64,000 nt of DNA, from positions 62,001 to 126,000 of the forward strand of contig JBNGIS010034285.1 of NCBI GenBank assembly GCA_049999725.1, given 5' to 3'. Positions 21,741-33,860 of the stretch are shown piece by piece; position 1 is the stretch's first letter; the number at the start of each line of letters is the position of its first letter. The stretch is from Haplomitrium mnioides (lineage: Eukaryota > Marchantiophyta > Haplomitriopsida > Calobryales). The translations under genes were made by a program, and so were the position numbers. The notes beneath the pieces were generated by a model that was not told the origin of the DNA, did not search any database, and worked only from the letters and a program-made list of their open reading frames with translations.

Positions 21741-24420
21741 ACTGAGGTGCAAATCCCCCTCCTCCTGCAATTGTCCATCTCATAGCCTTGGAGAAGGAGG
21801 AGGAAGCAGAATTTCCCAGATGGGAGACACCCACTCTTGAAGATTGCTTTCGAGTGATGACCCGAGCCGGAGGGAAGGCCAAGAAGAAGAGTTAGAGGAA
21901 AAGCTAGCGAAAAGCCAAGAAGGGGGCAGCCCAAGCAACCTCCTCACGAAGTGACTCAGATTATCAGAGGGATAATCCGAAGTGGTTCTATCCTAAGAAA
22001 CAAGACCACGTGAGGAAGCAATTGGAGGCTTTGGAAAACTTGGAAGAGGAGCAGGCTATGATAAAGACCCCAAAGGAGGTCCGCAAGTACCAGGGAGAGA
22101 TCAAGGAAGCAAGGGCAAAGATCACAGCCCTAGAAGGTGGAGCGAAACCCGTTGCATACAGCATTCAGGCAAATGTGAGGGATCTCTCTTTTACGGCCAC
22201 AGTGGGTCAATTGATCAAGGACAGCTTGCTGTATAGAAGGCACCTCCGAGAATTGTTAATGGGAGCCAAGAGGAGGAGAAGGCTGCCACGAGTGGGAGCT
22301 CTAGCAGATTTGCAGCTGGTGTGTGAGGACAAAAGGGCCCTTGCGATTGACATTCAGATCGTAGAGTGCACATGGTCATTGGTGCTTGTAGACAGAGAGG
22401 AAGGGGTGAACATCATGGTGGAGGAGACTGCCCACAAGCTGGGATTCACAGAATTCCAACCCACAACCAGAATCATGAGGCTCGTAGATGGATCCCAGGT
22501 GAAACCTTTAGGCTCCTTCCTCCAAGTGCCCACCTTCATCGGAGGAAAGAATTTTAGCTCAATTGCTTCGTCATGCGGCCAGTAAGAGCGTCTCCATATC
22601 TTGTACTAATTGAGAGACCCTGGCTAAATGGGGCCCAAGTCCTCAAAACTGGAGGAATTCAACATTGGTGTTTGATCATGAGAAGACAGTAGTGCACTAC
22701 GGACCTATTCCTCACTTGGGGGAAATGCAAGTAGAAGAGGAATATGATACTACGTGGTCTGAGGAGGAGGAAGAGTCGGAACACCACTACTGGGTTCAGA
22801 TGGTGAGCAAGGCTAGAGAGGAGGATCTGTCGGAAGAAGGTGTGGTGTCTGTAAATCAGATTAAGATGTTTGAGTACACAGAAATAGAGCACCTTTTGAA
22901 GGAACTCATAGAAGACATGGCAATGGATGAGGACACTAAGGCTGACAGAAAGGAGGGGTCTAAAGTGTCTCATCGAATGCAGGGAGCGGACACAGAGAAG
23001 TCCAAAGAGTCTCCCCGGGTGGAAGGGAGGTTGCGATTGGCGATACTGATGTTAGAGGAAGGGGCGCAATGGAGAAATGAGATGGGGGTGGTGCGGGAAT
23101 CCAAACACAAGCAAGTGGTGGTCATAGAGGGACGGGCGTTCCACATAGGATTTGAATTGCCCAAACAATCAGAGCAAGACATCACCCAACTCCTAATTAA
23201 CTTCAGTGATGCCTTTGCTTGGAGTTACGTAGATTTGAACAGAGTCCCTAGGGAATGGGAGGAACACCAGATTGACTTAGAGCCTACCACAATCCCGGTA
23301 AGGCAATGCCAATACAAGATGAACACTTGCTTCTCCTTGCTGGTGAAGGAGGAAATTGACAAGCTATTGGATGCAGGTTTCATCTACTCGGTTCTAAAAA
23401 GTGAATGGGTGTCTCCATTGGTGGTGGTGCCCATGAAAGTGGGGTAGGATAGTGGATGGAAGATCCGAGTCTGTCAGGATTTTTGGAAGCTCAATGAGGC
23501 CACGAAAAAAGATCACTACCCATTGCCTTTCACTGACGGGGTGCTGGATTTGGTGGCAAGGCAAGAGGTTTATAGCTTCCTCGATAGATATTCTGGGTAT
23601 AACTAGATTTGTGTCCGAGAGGAGGATCAGCTCAAAACGGCATTCACCATGGAATGGGTGGTGTTTGGCTTCCAAAGAATGTCCTTTGGACTATGCAATA
23701 CACCAGGAACTTTTTTAAAGATGATGATGAACATCTTCCATGATTATCTCGGGAAATTTTTGGAGATCTTCATCGATGATTTTGTGGTATATAGGAAGCT
23801 GGATGATCCCAAGCGGGATAAAGACTCACCCTTCAACGCTACAGAGAGACGGGGCTGAGATTGCACCCATGCAAATGTTTCTTCGGGGTGAAGGAGGGGA
23901 TGCTCCTCGGACACTGGATTTCCAATCGAGGCATCGAAGTAGACCATTAGAAGATTGTCATCTAGATGAATGTCTCATTCCCAACCAACTTGAAGGAGGT
24001 TTAAGGATTCTTGGGGTGCGTGGGATACAACAAAAGATTTATTGACCAGTTTGCCTCGGTGTCGCTACCCCTCACCCAAATGACCAAGGGGGGCAGCAAC
24101 TTTGAAGCCACCTTGGAGAGGTTGGCAAGCTTCACTGAGTTGAAGAGGAGATTGGCAAGCGCCCTTGTTTTAGTGCCTTCGAGCTGGGGAAGAGAATTTC
24201 ACGTAATGATTGATGTGTCCGGCTTCTGCATCGAGGCAGAGCTAAGCCAGATGGATGAGAAGGGCAGGGATCATCCAATTTATTTTGCCAGCAAGCTACT
24301 GACCCCATCAGAAAAGAATTACTCTGCTACAGATCGAGAAGATTTAGGAATTATTTATGCCTTGAAGAAATCCAGGCATTACTTGTTGCATTACAAGGTG
24401 ATCTTCCATACCGATCACAA
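21741..24420 (+). pseudogene. pol: Fragment A3: gag end, protease, RT, part of RNase H, no LTRs
   Basis: The fragment begins in gag just after the third zinc knuckle (NPPPPAIVHLIALEKEEEAE). The linker and protease follow (22010-22585), with VDREEGVNIM at 22388, where the catalytic triplet DTG or DGG is lost. The acidic spacer and RT N-terminus form one ORF (22665-23447) ended by a TAG where A6 has CAA. RT continues with the box FIDDFVVY intact (Asp codons 23775-23780). RNase H has MIDVSGFCIEAELSQMDEKG, SATDREDLG and HTDHN, then breaks off at 24420, where the sequence switches to an LTR end. Integrase and almost a whole LTR are deleted between A3 and A4. Confidence 0.85.
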
Positions 24421-24563
24421 TGGTAAATATAGATCCCTTAAAGTCCCAAAGTGATAATTGGATAGAGGCCATCTCACAAAAGAACCTTATTCCCTTGTTT
24501 TTGTCGTCCCCTGCCTTCCAAGTGGCACTTTTGAAGATTAAGGCTTGTAGGAGGGGAGTGACA
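24421..24563 (+). repeat. Last ~143 bp of an A-family LTR
   Basis: GGTAAATATAGATCCCTTAA matches LTR ends such as 4910-4930 (ATGGTAAAGAGAGATCCC). The remnant runs to GAGGGGAGTGACA. The junction with RNase H shares AATGG(T), a microhomology. It is the only remnant of the 5' LTR of A4. Confidence 0.8.
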
Positions 24564-24590
24564 TAAATTTTTGGGGCTAGAAGAAGGTCC
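24564..24590 (+). other. Primer binding site of A4
   Basis: TGGGGCTAGAAGAAGG at 24572-24587, one substitution from the TGGCGCTAG core of A5 and A6. Confidence 0.6.
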
Positions 24591-24663
24591 AAAGGTTTGC
24601 ATAAACTTGAGACCAACCCAAGGCAAAAATATTACTTTATGCACCAAGGATCCACAATCGAAT

Positions 24664-26690
24664 TGTGAAGGAGAACTCTTGAGAAACAAGGCAACTGGTT
24701 GTGAGTCTGTTGAGGAAGTGTGGAGGAAAGAATCGACTTGTTGCTGGAATTGACATTGCCCAGTGTTGGGATGGTATGCCTAGTGCTAGGATAGCAAACC
24801 CAATGCTCGTGTCCGGATTGAGAGGCAATTTCAAATACAAATCCTTCAAGGGGTGTCTGAAGGACGACCCCGATGCTTGGCTAGATGATCTGAAGAACAC
24901 CGCGGCAGCTAATAGAGAAAGTCATGTAAAAATCAGAATCTTTCCTAGAGTCCTGAAGGGAGAGGCCTAGCCATAGTACAAGGATTTACTTGACAACGTC
25001 AAGAGGGACTAGGGAGCCTTCAAAGCTGCCTTCATTGCAGAGTTCAGAGGAATCGGGGAGGAAACAAATGCGCTGATCAAAATGGGTCAGCTAAGGATGA
25101 AGAAGAAAGAGTCTGTTAGGAAATTCCTCTAAGGGTCTAAGAAGGTGGCTTGGAAGCTAAATCCCCCAGCCACGGATGGGATGCTGATAGCGTGGTTCCT
25201 GGCAACCCTGCCCAAGGGAATTGGGACTTGGGTGAGGCAAACAGATCCACATATGCTGGAGGAGGCGGTCAATGCAGCCCGCTCATATATAAAGGCTACA
25301 ATCACGAGCTCCCGCAGGAAGGCCAGAGCAAAGTATGAGTCTGATGACTCTTTAGACACTTCAGATAGCGGAGAGGAGACGGATGAAACTTCCGTAGCCT
25401 CCTCGGAAAGCGAGAGCAACTCAGACAGTAGTAGCTCAAAAGCGGACCAGTCATCCTAAAAGAAGAAGAAGCGAAAGGATCCGAAGAAGAAAAAACAGGC
25501 CAAGGAGAGAGAGGTGCATAAGCGCAATAGGGCCAGCAAAGGAAAGTATAGAAGAAGTGAACCCAAACTCGAGACAAGCAAGAAGCAAGGAGGGAGGGAT
25601 CGAATTGAGGAGTTGAGCGTCAAGGTGGAGGCGATGAATATCCTCCTGGAAGGAGTCAAACCAGAAGGCAGACCACTACCCACCGGGCGAGTTGGAGTGT
25701 GGTGCCTGAGATGTAGCAAACATGGCCACTCCCCTCAGGAATGTCTGGCAGAAAATAATGAGGTACATTAAGTGAGGGAGGAAGCACCAGAGTATGTAAG
25801 GGAGGAAGTGGAGTATGTGATGGAACAGGCCCCTAAGACGGTATATCAAATCAGTGAGGAGCCTCGCACCATGTTGAGCAGACCTACAGGGTGGAGTGGA
25901 GGGTCAGGAAACCAGTGGGCTGCCAATCGGCCACCTTGGAATTGTGGCCAGCCCGGCCACATTTCCTCTAACTATCTGGAGCTGCAGAAAAGCGGTTATG
26001 GCCAACTGACTGCCTTATGCTTCCAATGCAAGAAGGAGGGGCATGTGGCGGTCAATTGCCCACTTAGCCGAAGGCCCGATGCATCCCTCGGGCCAAGCGC
26101 AAATCCCCCTCCCCCCACAATTGTGAATCTCATAGCCTTGGAGAAGGAGGAGGAAGCAGAATTGCTCGGATGGGAGACACCCACTCTTGAAGATTGCTTC
26201 TGAGAGGTGACCCGAGCTGGCGCGAAGGCCAAGAAGAAGAGTTAGAGGAAAAGTGAGCAAAAGGCCAAGAAGGGGGTGGCCCAAGAAACCTCGTCATGGA
26301 GTGACTCTGATAATCAGAGGGATTATTCGAAGTGGTTGTATCCTAAACAACAGAACCAGAAAAGGAAGCAATTGGAGGATCTGAAAGCACTGGAGGAGGA
26401 GCATGCAACGGTGGAGACCTTGCTGAAGGGCCGCAAGCAGCAGGGAGAGATCAAGGGAACAAGGGCAAAGATCACAACCCCAGAAGGTGGAGCGAAACCC
26501 GTTCCATACAACATTCGGGCAGATGTGAGGGACTGTCCTGTCACGGCCACAGTAGGCCAATTGATCAAGGACAACCCGCTGTATAGAACGCAACTCCAAG
26601 AATTGTTTATGGGAGCCAAGAGGAGGAGAAGGCTGCCCCAAAAGGGAGCTCTAGCAGATCTGTAGCTGGTGTGTGAGGACAAGGGGGCCC
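24664..26690 (+). pseudogene. gag: Gag of A4 with three zinc knuckles
   Basis: The N-terminal part is open at 24701-24970 (VSGLRGNFKYKSFKGCLKDD, DAWLDDLKNTAAANRESH). The capsid block follows (KMGQLRMKKKESVRKF, then GTWVRQTDPHMLEEAV). Next come an acidic Ser-rich region (25330-25450) and a Lys-rich region (25455-25560). The knuckles are CLRCSKHGHSPQEC (about 25703-25744, intact), CWNCGQPGH-like WNCGQPGHISSNY (25937-25977, damaged first and last positions) and CFQCKKEGHVAVNC (26020-26060, intact). A charged linker runs to 26690. Stops include TAG at about 24968 and 25009, where A6 has CAC/TGG-type codons. It would package RNA into particles. Confidence 0.88.
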
Positions 26691-29600
26691 TGAGATCAGC
26701 ATTCAGATTGCAAGGTGCACACTATTGTTGATACTCATAGACGGAGGGGCAAGAGTAAACATTATGGTAGAAGAGACCGTTCATAAGCTGGGTTTCACAA
26801 AATTCCAACCCACAACAAGAATCATGAGGCTGGAGATTGGATCCCGGGTGAAACCATTAGGCTCCCTCCTCTAAGTGCCCACCTTCATCATAGGGAAAGA
26901 ATTTAAGATGAATTACTTGATCATGCGACCAGCCAAAGCGTCTCTATATTCTGTACTAATTGGGAGACTATGGCTGTATGGGGCCCGAATCTTGCATAAC
27001 TGGGGGAATTCCACATTGGTGTTTGGTCTTGAGAAAACCGTAGTGCACTACGGACATGTGCCTCAATTGGGGGAAACCCAAGAAGAGGAAGAATATGACA
27101 GTGAGTGGTCCAAGGAGGTGGAAGAGTCAGAATACCACTATTGGGTTCAGATGGTGAGCCATGCAATAGAGGAGGATATGTCGGAAGAAGGTGTGGTGGC
27201 TGTAAATCAAATTGAGATAGAGGAATACCCAGAAATAGAGCACCATCGGAGGGTATCCACGGAAGATCGGACAGGAGATAAGGACAGTAAAGTCAGGAGA
27301 CAAGAGGGGTCCGAAGTGTCTCATTGGATGCAGAGGGTGAACACAGAGAAGTCCAAAAGAATCTCCTCGGGTGGAAAGGGGGTTGTGATTGGTGACCCTG
27401 ATGCAAGAGGAAGGGCTGCAATGGAGAAATGAGACAGGGGCGGTAAGGGAATCCAAACATAAGCAAGTGGTGGTCCAAGAGGGATGGGCATTCCACATAG
27501 GATCCGAATTTCCCAGAGCATCAGAGCAAGCCATCACCCAGCTCCAAAGTAACTTCAGTGATGCCTTTGCTTGGAGTCATGTAGATTTGAAGGGAGTCTC
27601 GAGGGAATTGGGAGAACACCTGATTGACTTGGAGCCCACAGCCATCCCCGTATGATAGCAACAATACAGAATAAACCTCTGCTTCTCCGTACTGGTGAAG
27701 GAGGAAATTGACAAGCTCTTGGAGGCAAACTTCATCTACTCGATCCTAAACAGTGAATGGGTGTCCCCGATGGTGGTTGTGCCCAAGAAAGTAAGGCAAG
27801 ATGTTGAAAGGAAAATCCAAGTGTGCAAGGATTTTTGGAAGCTCAATGAGGCCATGAAGAAGGACCACTATTCGTTGCCTTTCACGGATGGGGTGCTGGA
27901 TTTGGTGGCAAGGCAAGAGGTTTATAGCTTCTTGGACGGGTACTCTAGGTATAACCAGATTTGGATCACAGAAGAGGATCAGCTCAAAACTGCATTCACC
28001 ATAGAATAGGGGGTGTTCGCCTTCTGAAGAATGTCCTTTAGACTATGCAATGCACTAGGTACTTTTCAAAGCATGATGATGAACATCTTCCATGATTATC
28101 TGAGGAAATTATTGGAGATCTTCATCGATGACTTCGTAGTGTATGGGAAGCTAGAGGATCACGAGCGGGATGTGAGGCTAACTCTCCAATGATGAAGTGA
28201 GATGGGATTGAGATTGCACCTCGGAAAATGTTTCTTTGAGGTGAAGGAGGGGAAACTCCTCAGACACCAGATTTCCAGTCAAGTCATCGAAGTAGACTAA
28301 GAGAAGATTGCCATCTAGATGAATGTCTCATTCACAATGAACTTGAAGGAGGTGCAAGGACTCTTGGGGTGCGTGGGATACTACAGAAGGTTCATCGACC
28401 AATTTGCCTCGGTGGCTCTACCCCTCACCTAGATGACAAAAGGGGGTAGCACCTTTGAAGCCACCCTTGAGAAGTTGGCGAGCTTCGTGGAATTGAAGAG
28501 GAGATTAGCGAGTGCCCCTGTTCTAGTGCCTCCCATATGGGGGAGAGATTTTCATGTGATGATTGATGTGTTCAGCTTCTACATTAGAGAGGTGCTGAGC
28601 CAAATGGATGAGAGGGGCAGGGATCATCCGATATATTTTGCCAGCAGGCTACTGGCCCCAGCGGAGAAGAATTACTCTGCTACGGATTGAAAAGCCTTGG
28701 GAATTATTTATGCCTTCGAAGAAATTCAGGCACTACTTGTTGCATTACAGAGTTATCTTCCACACAGATCACAATGCTCTCAAGTACATGGTAAATAAAC
28801 TGGATGTGACTGGTCGGATTGCGAGGTGGGTGCTTCTCCTGTAGGATTTCAACTTTGAAACAAGGGTCAAGCCATAGAGCAAGCATAGCAATTCTGACTT
28901 CTTCTCCCGAATTGCTGGGCCAATCAATCAGGAGGAGGTGAGTGATGCATTCTTGGATGAGAACCTGTTCCAAGTGAGAGCTAGAAGGGCCACAGATTAT
29001 GCTGCAATAATAGAATTACTCAGCTCAGCTCAAATCCGGAAATGCAACAACAGAGAGGAAGCTGCCATGTTCCTCAGGAAGATGAAGCCATACCTGTTGA
29101 TCAAGGGAGTGTTGCACAAGAGAGGGTACGATGGGATGATCAAGCGATGCCTAGAGTGGGATCATTCAACGGTGGTAATGCGGACCTTGCACGGAGAGGA
29201 GGTGTTGGGCCATTTTGCAGTAGACGCCACCATCAAGAAGATTTTGGATGTACGGTACTGATGTGCACTTTGGGTGAAGAGGTGTGACGCATGCCAAAGA
29301 ACAGGGAGGCCAACAGCTAATCAACATCATCCCTTGGTCCCGATTATTCCCCTGGCACCTTTTGAAAAGTGGGGAATTGATTTCATAGCCCCAATTGCAC
29401 CTTCCACTTGCAGGTGCAACAGATACATCTTGTTGGCTACGGATTATGCAACGAAATGGGTGGAGGCCAGAGCCACTCTGAAGGATGATGCCAAGACAGT
29501 GGCTGCCTTCGTGTATGAACAGATGTTCTGCAAATTTGGGCCCTTACTGGAGCTAGTGAGTGATCAAGGTATCCATTTCATTAATCAAGAAATCAAGGAC

Positions 29601-30275
29601 TGACTACCAGATACTTGGTCAAACACCGCCGCACCAAAGCCTATCATCCCAAGGCTAATGGGCTTACCGAAAGGGCAAATAGGTTTATGGGTAAGATCCT
29701 CAACAAGACGGTGGCAGCCAACAAGGCGGATTGGGATCTCAAGCTGCTAATCACAACCCATGCCTATAATCTTGCTTGCAAGACCACAACTGGCCACTGC
29801 CTCTATGGTCTTCAGACAACACGCTCTTGTGCCAGTGGAGTGTAAAGTGCCCACCAGACGACTCCTAGAGGAGGAGAGGATGGAAGAGGATCGGAGCACG
29901 AGGGAGAGACTATATTAGCTCGAGAGCCTGGAGGAAACTAGAAAGCAAGCCCAAGGAAGATTGGAGCACCAACAACAATTGCAGAAGCAACAACACGATA
30001 AGGGCCTGAAACCAACCGACCTCAAGGAGGGGAACCTGGTGCTGATGTATTATAGCACGTTTGTGCACTTCTCGGGGAAATTACAAGCCAGATGGATGGG
30101 CCCCTTTGTGTTGAAGAAACCGCATCGAATCGGGTCAACAGAATTGGAGACATTGGAGGGTCACAAGTTCGCCAATCGAGTGCATTTCGACCGTCTCAAG
30201 AGGTACTTAAACCAAGAGGAGGAAGGAGGGCGGCCAAGGGTGATCCAATCGAAGATTCCAGGTCAGCAGTTGTGA
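26691..30275 (+). pseudogene. pol: Pol of A4: protease, RT, RNase H, integrase
   Basis: Protease has LIDGGARVNIM (Asp codon 26740-26742), a D-G-G triplet. The acidic spacer is at 27060-27300. RT: FAWSHVDLKGVSRELGEH, LVKEEIDKLLEANFIYS, KKDHYSLPFTDGVLDL, FLDGYSRYNQIWI, FIDDFVVYGK (Asp codons 28127-28132). RNase H: MIDVFSFYIREVLSQMDERG, SATD, HTDHNALKYMVNKLDV. Integrase: KRCDACQRTGRPTANQHHP, WGIDFIAPIAPS (first Asp), VSDQGIHFIN (second Asp), LTERANRF (Glu), then RWMGPFVLKK near the end. Breaks include TAG at 28006, TGA at 28019 and 28688, TGA at 29259 and a lost base near 29600. Catalytic residues are mostly kept, so this is the best template for the family, but it is not functional. Confidence 0.9.
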
Positions 30276-30427
30276 GTATGTGTGCAGGTATGTGTGGGTG
30301 TTTGTGGAATTGCACTTCAGCAGCTGTGGATTAGCTAGGCAATGACCGTTGCAGAGAGGGCAACCAGCAAAAATGATGTACGAGGAAGGGCGTTTGCGAG
30401 GTCGCTTCACATTTGAAGGGGGAGTTA
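30276..30427 (+). other. A4 3' tail with GT tract and polypurine tract
   Basis: A GT-rich run follows pol, and GAAGGGGGAG (30415-30424) precedes the LTR by three bases. Confidence 0.75.
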
Positions 30428-33400
30428 TGTCAGCTAGTGACATAGAGCACTAAGGAAGAATTCCTAAAATCAAAGGTGGCATTGGAACAATTTCTCTCCT
30501 GTAAGTGCTAAAGTACCCGGGAAGTAGTGGATCGACTCCAATCAGTGAGTATGAGCAGATCGCATGGATCCAAGAAGTGGAACGAGATTTCTTCGGAGGG
30601 AGAAAAGGGAGTTGTGCTAGCTAGCAAGTGGGAGGGCACCACTAAAATTTGACAGAAGTGGAAGAGAGCTTAAGTATCATCGGAAGGCAGTAATCGAGTT
30701 CATAGTGGGAAGGAGCCGAGGCCAAAGGAGGAGGATCAAAGTTGCGGGTGGAGATCGAAGAGTGCTAATGGGGAGGGAGACCCCGAACAAGGAAAGACCA
30801 TCGAGCAAGCTCCCAAATGTCGCGGACCTAAAGCACGAATTGAGAAGAGAAAGGAAGGGGCAATGGCCTTCGTGAGCAGTGACTAGGCCAAGGATCGGGG
30901 GACGCTCCAATCCCTGAGGCGTTAAACGGGTTCTACTAGGGTTCTACCACGACCCCTTCCTTCAGTGTCTTCGAGTCATTGCGGAAATGTGGCAAGCGCA
31001 AGAGAGTTCGTTGGGCTTTGCGGAAACATGGCATCTTCGGAGGGCTCCGGGAGATTCAGCGGAAATGTGGCAGGCCTAGGGTGTCCGTAGGGCTTTGCGG
31101 AGACGTGGCAAGGCTAGGAGTGTTCTAGAGCTTCACTGGAGACGTGGTAGACCCAAGGTGTTCATGGGACTTAGCGGAAACGTGGAGGGCCCAGAGTGTA
31201 TGTGGTCTTCTTCGGAACCAGGTCAATGCGACGGTCAAGCTTCCTCATTGGAAACAATGTCCGACGGTGCTCCCTCTGAAATGTGGCATTCTCACAAGTG
31301 TATAGGAGATTCAACGGACACGTGGCAATTCGGAGGAGCCCGTTGGATTCCTCGGAACTAGGTCAATGCGGCAAACCACCTTCCTTGTTGAAAATGGCGT
31401 CGGACGGCGCTACATCGGATTATGTGGCACTTTGGCAAAGCTTGTTGGATCCTTCGGATCAGAGAGAAGTCAACCACGGACAGAGGTCAGCGCGGCAATC
31501 CACCTTCCCTATTGAAAATGGCGTTGGACGACACGACCTCGGATTACGTGGCCCTTTGGCAAAGCCCATTGGATCCTTCGGGTCAGAGAGAAGTCAACCA
31601 TGGACGGATGTCAGCGCGACAGTCCACCTTCCTTGTTGAAAATGGCGTTGGACGGCGGCCACGGAAGAAAGGTAGCCTTGGACACGTTGCACTTTGGAAG
31701 AGTCCAAGGGATCCTTCGGACTTTCCTGTCCGTTGTGTTCTTCAGATTGGGATCCTCGGTCAACAACGGAACAAGGTCAAATGCGCCGGTCCAACTTCTA
31801 GGTTGAATGAGGCGTCAGACGGCGGCAATGGAGGAGAAGTCAACAACGGGCTCTGGGTTCCGCTGGGTTCAACAGACTCATATCCGCGGGAATCTTTAGA
31901 CTCAAATCCGCGAGATTCTTTTGGACTTCTTTTCCGCGGGATTCTTTGGAACTCTGTTCCGTGGGGTTCTTTGGACTTGGTCCCTTAGGAATCTTTGGAA
32001 TCTCAATCCGCAAGATTCCTTGAACTCGACCCCGTATGACTGTTGTACTTGGAAGCATCTTGCGAATAGACGGGACAGGTGTCGCCACGTCTGGGTCGGA
32101 GCCTAATGGGAATAACTATCTTTTCAAACGGGAAGGATTCGTAGGGGTGGAAGCTTGAGGGGTATGCATTGATGGGCTTTGAATTTGATTGGGTTGAAGC
32201 AATCTCGAGACAAGGAAGAAGCAACGAGGTAAGGCAAAAGTGGATTCTAGTGAGAATTTACGTGAGGCGAGTGTTCTCGCGTAGACGGTCAGCAAGGGTT
32301 GAGGTGGACTAGAGGGGTGCCAAGAATCGTTAGGTAAGGAGCTCTAGAGGCTCGGGCGAGCCAGGTGAACTCATCCCTACGGGTGGATGTGTGGCGGAGG
32401 TAAATCGATACGGGAGATTTGAAGGGGATATGTTTTGTTGAGAATTCGAGAGAGGCTGCCAAGTGGGATCTTGGGGTCGTCTGTACATTCTCTGTGTGGG
32501 AGCATCAAACCAAAGTGCTTAGAGTGTGCTCAAGTGTTATCTTTCAAGTGGAGCTGAGAAGAGGGTAGTTGCTATAGTGCTTGCGCGCTGCGGAGAAGAC
32601 CTATTAAAGACTCAGAAGTGGAGTGAGCTACCAGTAGGCGGAAGGATTGTCTTCCAAGGGTGGAAGTGAAAGAAATCCTCTTTTGAGACTGAGGAAGTGA
32701 ATCTAGAGCTTCTCGCGAGGGAAATTGAAAAACTATCTAGAAGAAGGGTGTGTGCAAGGGAGGAAAGGGAGGTTGATGTGGTAAGTTGAGGAAGAAAGAA
32801 GGAGTCTGCTTGGGAGGTCAGTCCCAGTGGTCTTGCAATTCCTCTAATTTTGGTGAAGTGCAATGAGTGTGTAATTGGGTATGAGTGTGTTAGATAGGTT
32901 TGAATTCTGTTCTATGATATAAGAAGCAATTAGAATTAGGCTTAGACATGTACCAGTTGTTTAGACTCTCGGACAACCCTATGAAAGGGGAGTCAAGTCC
33001 CTTGACATAGTCTTGTAACTGTGAGGTCATTGCATTCTGTTCCCGAACTCTATTTTATTGTGTAAGAAACATTCAAGACTAGAAGTAGGTAGGAATTCTA
33101 CTTGTTCAGACCTTGGAACAACCCTACAAGGGGGAGTCAAGTCCCTTATCATTGTTCCGTGACATAGGGGTCATTGCATTCTACTCCAGAAGTGTATGCA
33201 AGGTGGCTGGGTCCAGATTTGGGACCCCTTAATTATACAGTGAAGATTACCACAGAGATTCTTGGGTTTATGTTCATGTGTATGATCTCGCAGTGTGTGT
33301 GGATGAGCAGTTGGACTGGTGAAGTGAATGTTGAGGTGAGGAAGAGCATGAAAGGTAAAGAGAAATCCCTTAAAGCCCCAAAGTGATACCTAGATAGAGG

Positions 33401-33495
33401 CCATCTCACAAAAGAACCTTATTCCCCTGTTTCTGTCCTCCCCTACCTTCCAAGCGGCACTTGTGAAGGCTAAGGCCTGAAGGAGGGGAGTGACA
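30428..33495 (+). repeat. A4 3' LTR, complete (3068 bp)
   Basis: Starts TGTCAGCTAGTGACATAGAG and ends GGGGAGTGACA. It is the clearest intact LTR of the family: leader (30470-30960), ACGTGGC blocks (30990-31180), TTGAAAA units (31240-31700), GATTCTTTGGAAC array (31880-32010), tail. A GACACGTGGC motif is at 31317-31326. The AGTGG after it should be one copy of the 5-bp target duplication; the other copy was lost with the 5' LTR. Confidence 0.88.
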
Positions 33496-33584
33496 AGTGG
33501 CGGTCCAACTTCCAAGTTGAAGACAGCGTCAAACGTTGACATCGGAGTAAAAGTCAACTTTGGACTCAAGGTCCAAGAGATTCT

Positions 33585-33860
33585 TCGGATCAAGTCCGGG
33601 AAGATCTTCAAACTCGGTTCCGTGGGATTCTCTGGACTCGGTTCCGCAGGGATCTTCAGACTCGTTTCCGCGGGATTCTTGGGACTCCGTTCTGCGAAAT
33701 TCTTCAGACTCGGTTCCTCGGGATTCTTGGGACTCCATTTTACGAAATTCTTTAGACTTGGTTCCACAGGATTCTTTGGACTCGGTTTCGCGGGATTCTT
33801 TAGACTCGGTTCCATGGGATTTTTTGGACTCGGCTCCTTGGGAATCTTCAGACTCGTCAG
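33585..33860 (+). repeat. 24-bp tandem array in C-type LTR
   Basis: About eleven degenerate units of GACTCGGTTCCGCGGGATTCTT type. Because 24 is a multiple of three, all frames show 8-residue periodicity (for example GFFGLGSA). The same array appears inverted at about 40340-40530. Confidence 0.75.

Larger units (their letters stand above)
24421..33495 (+). mobile_element. Ty3/gypsy element A4, 5' LTR mostly deleted
   Basis: An LTR stub is followed by a primer site (TGGGGCTAG, 24572), gag, pol in full domain order, a polypurine tract and a full 3' LTR (30428-33495). This is the most complete A-family internal region in the window. It still has numerous stops and a few frameshifts. Confidence 0.85.
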
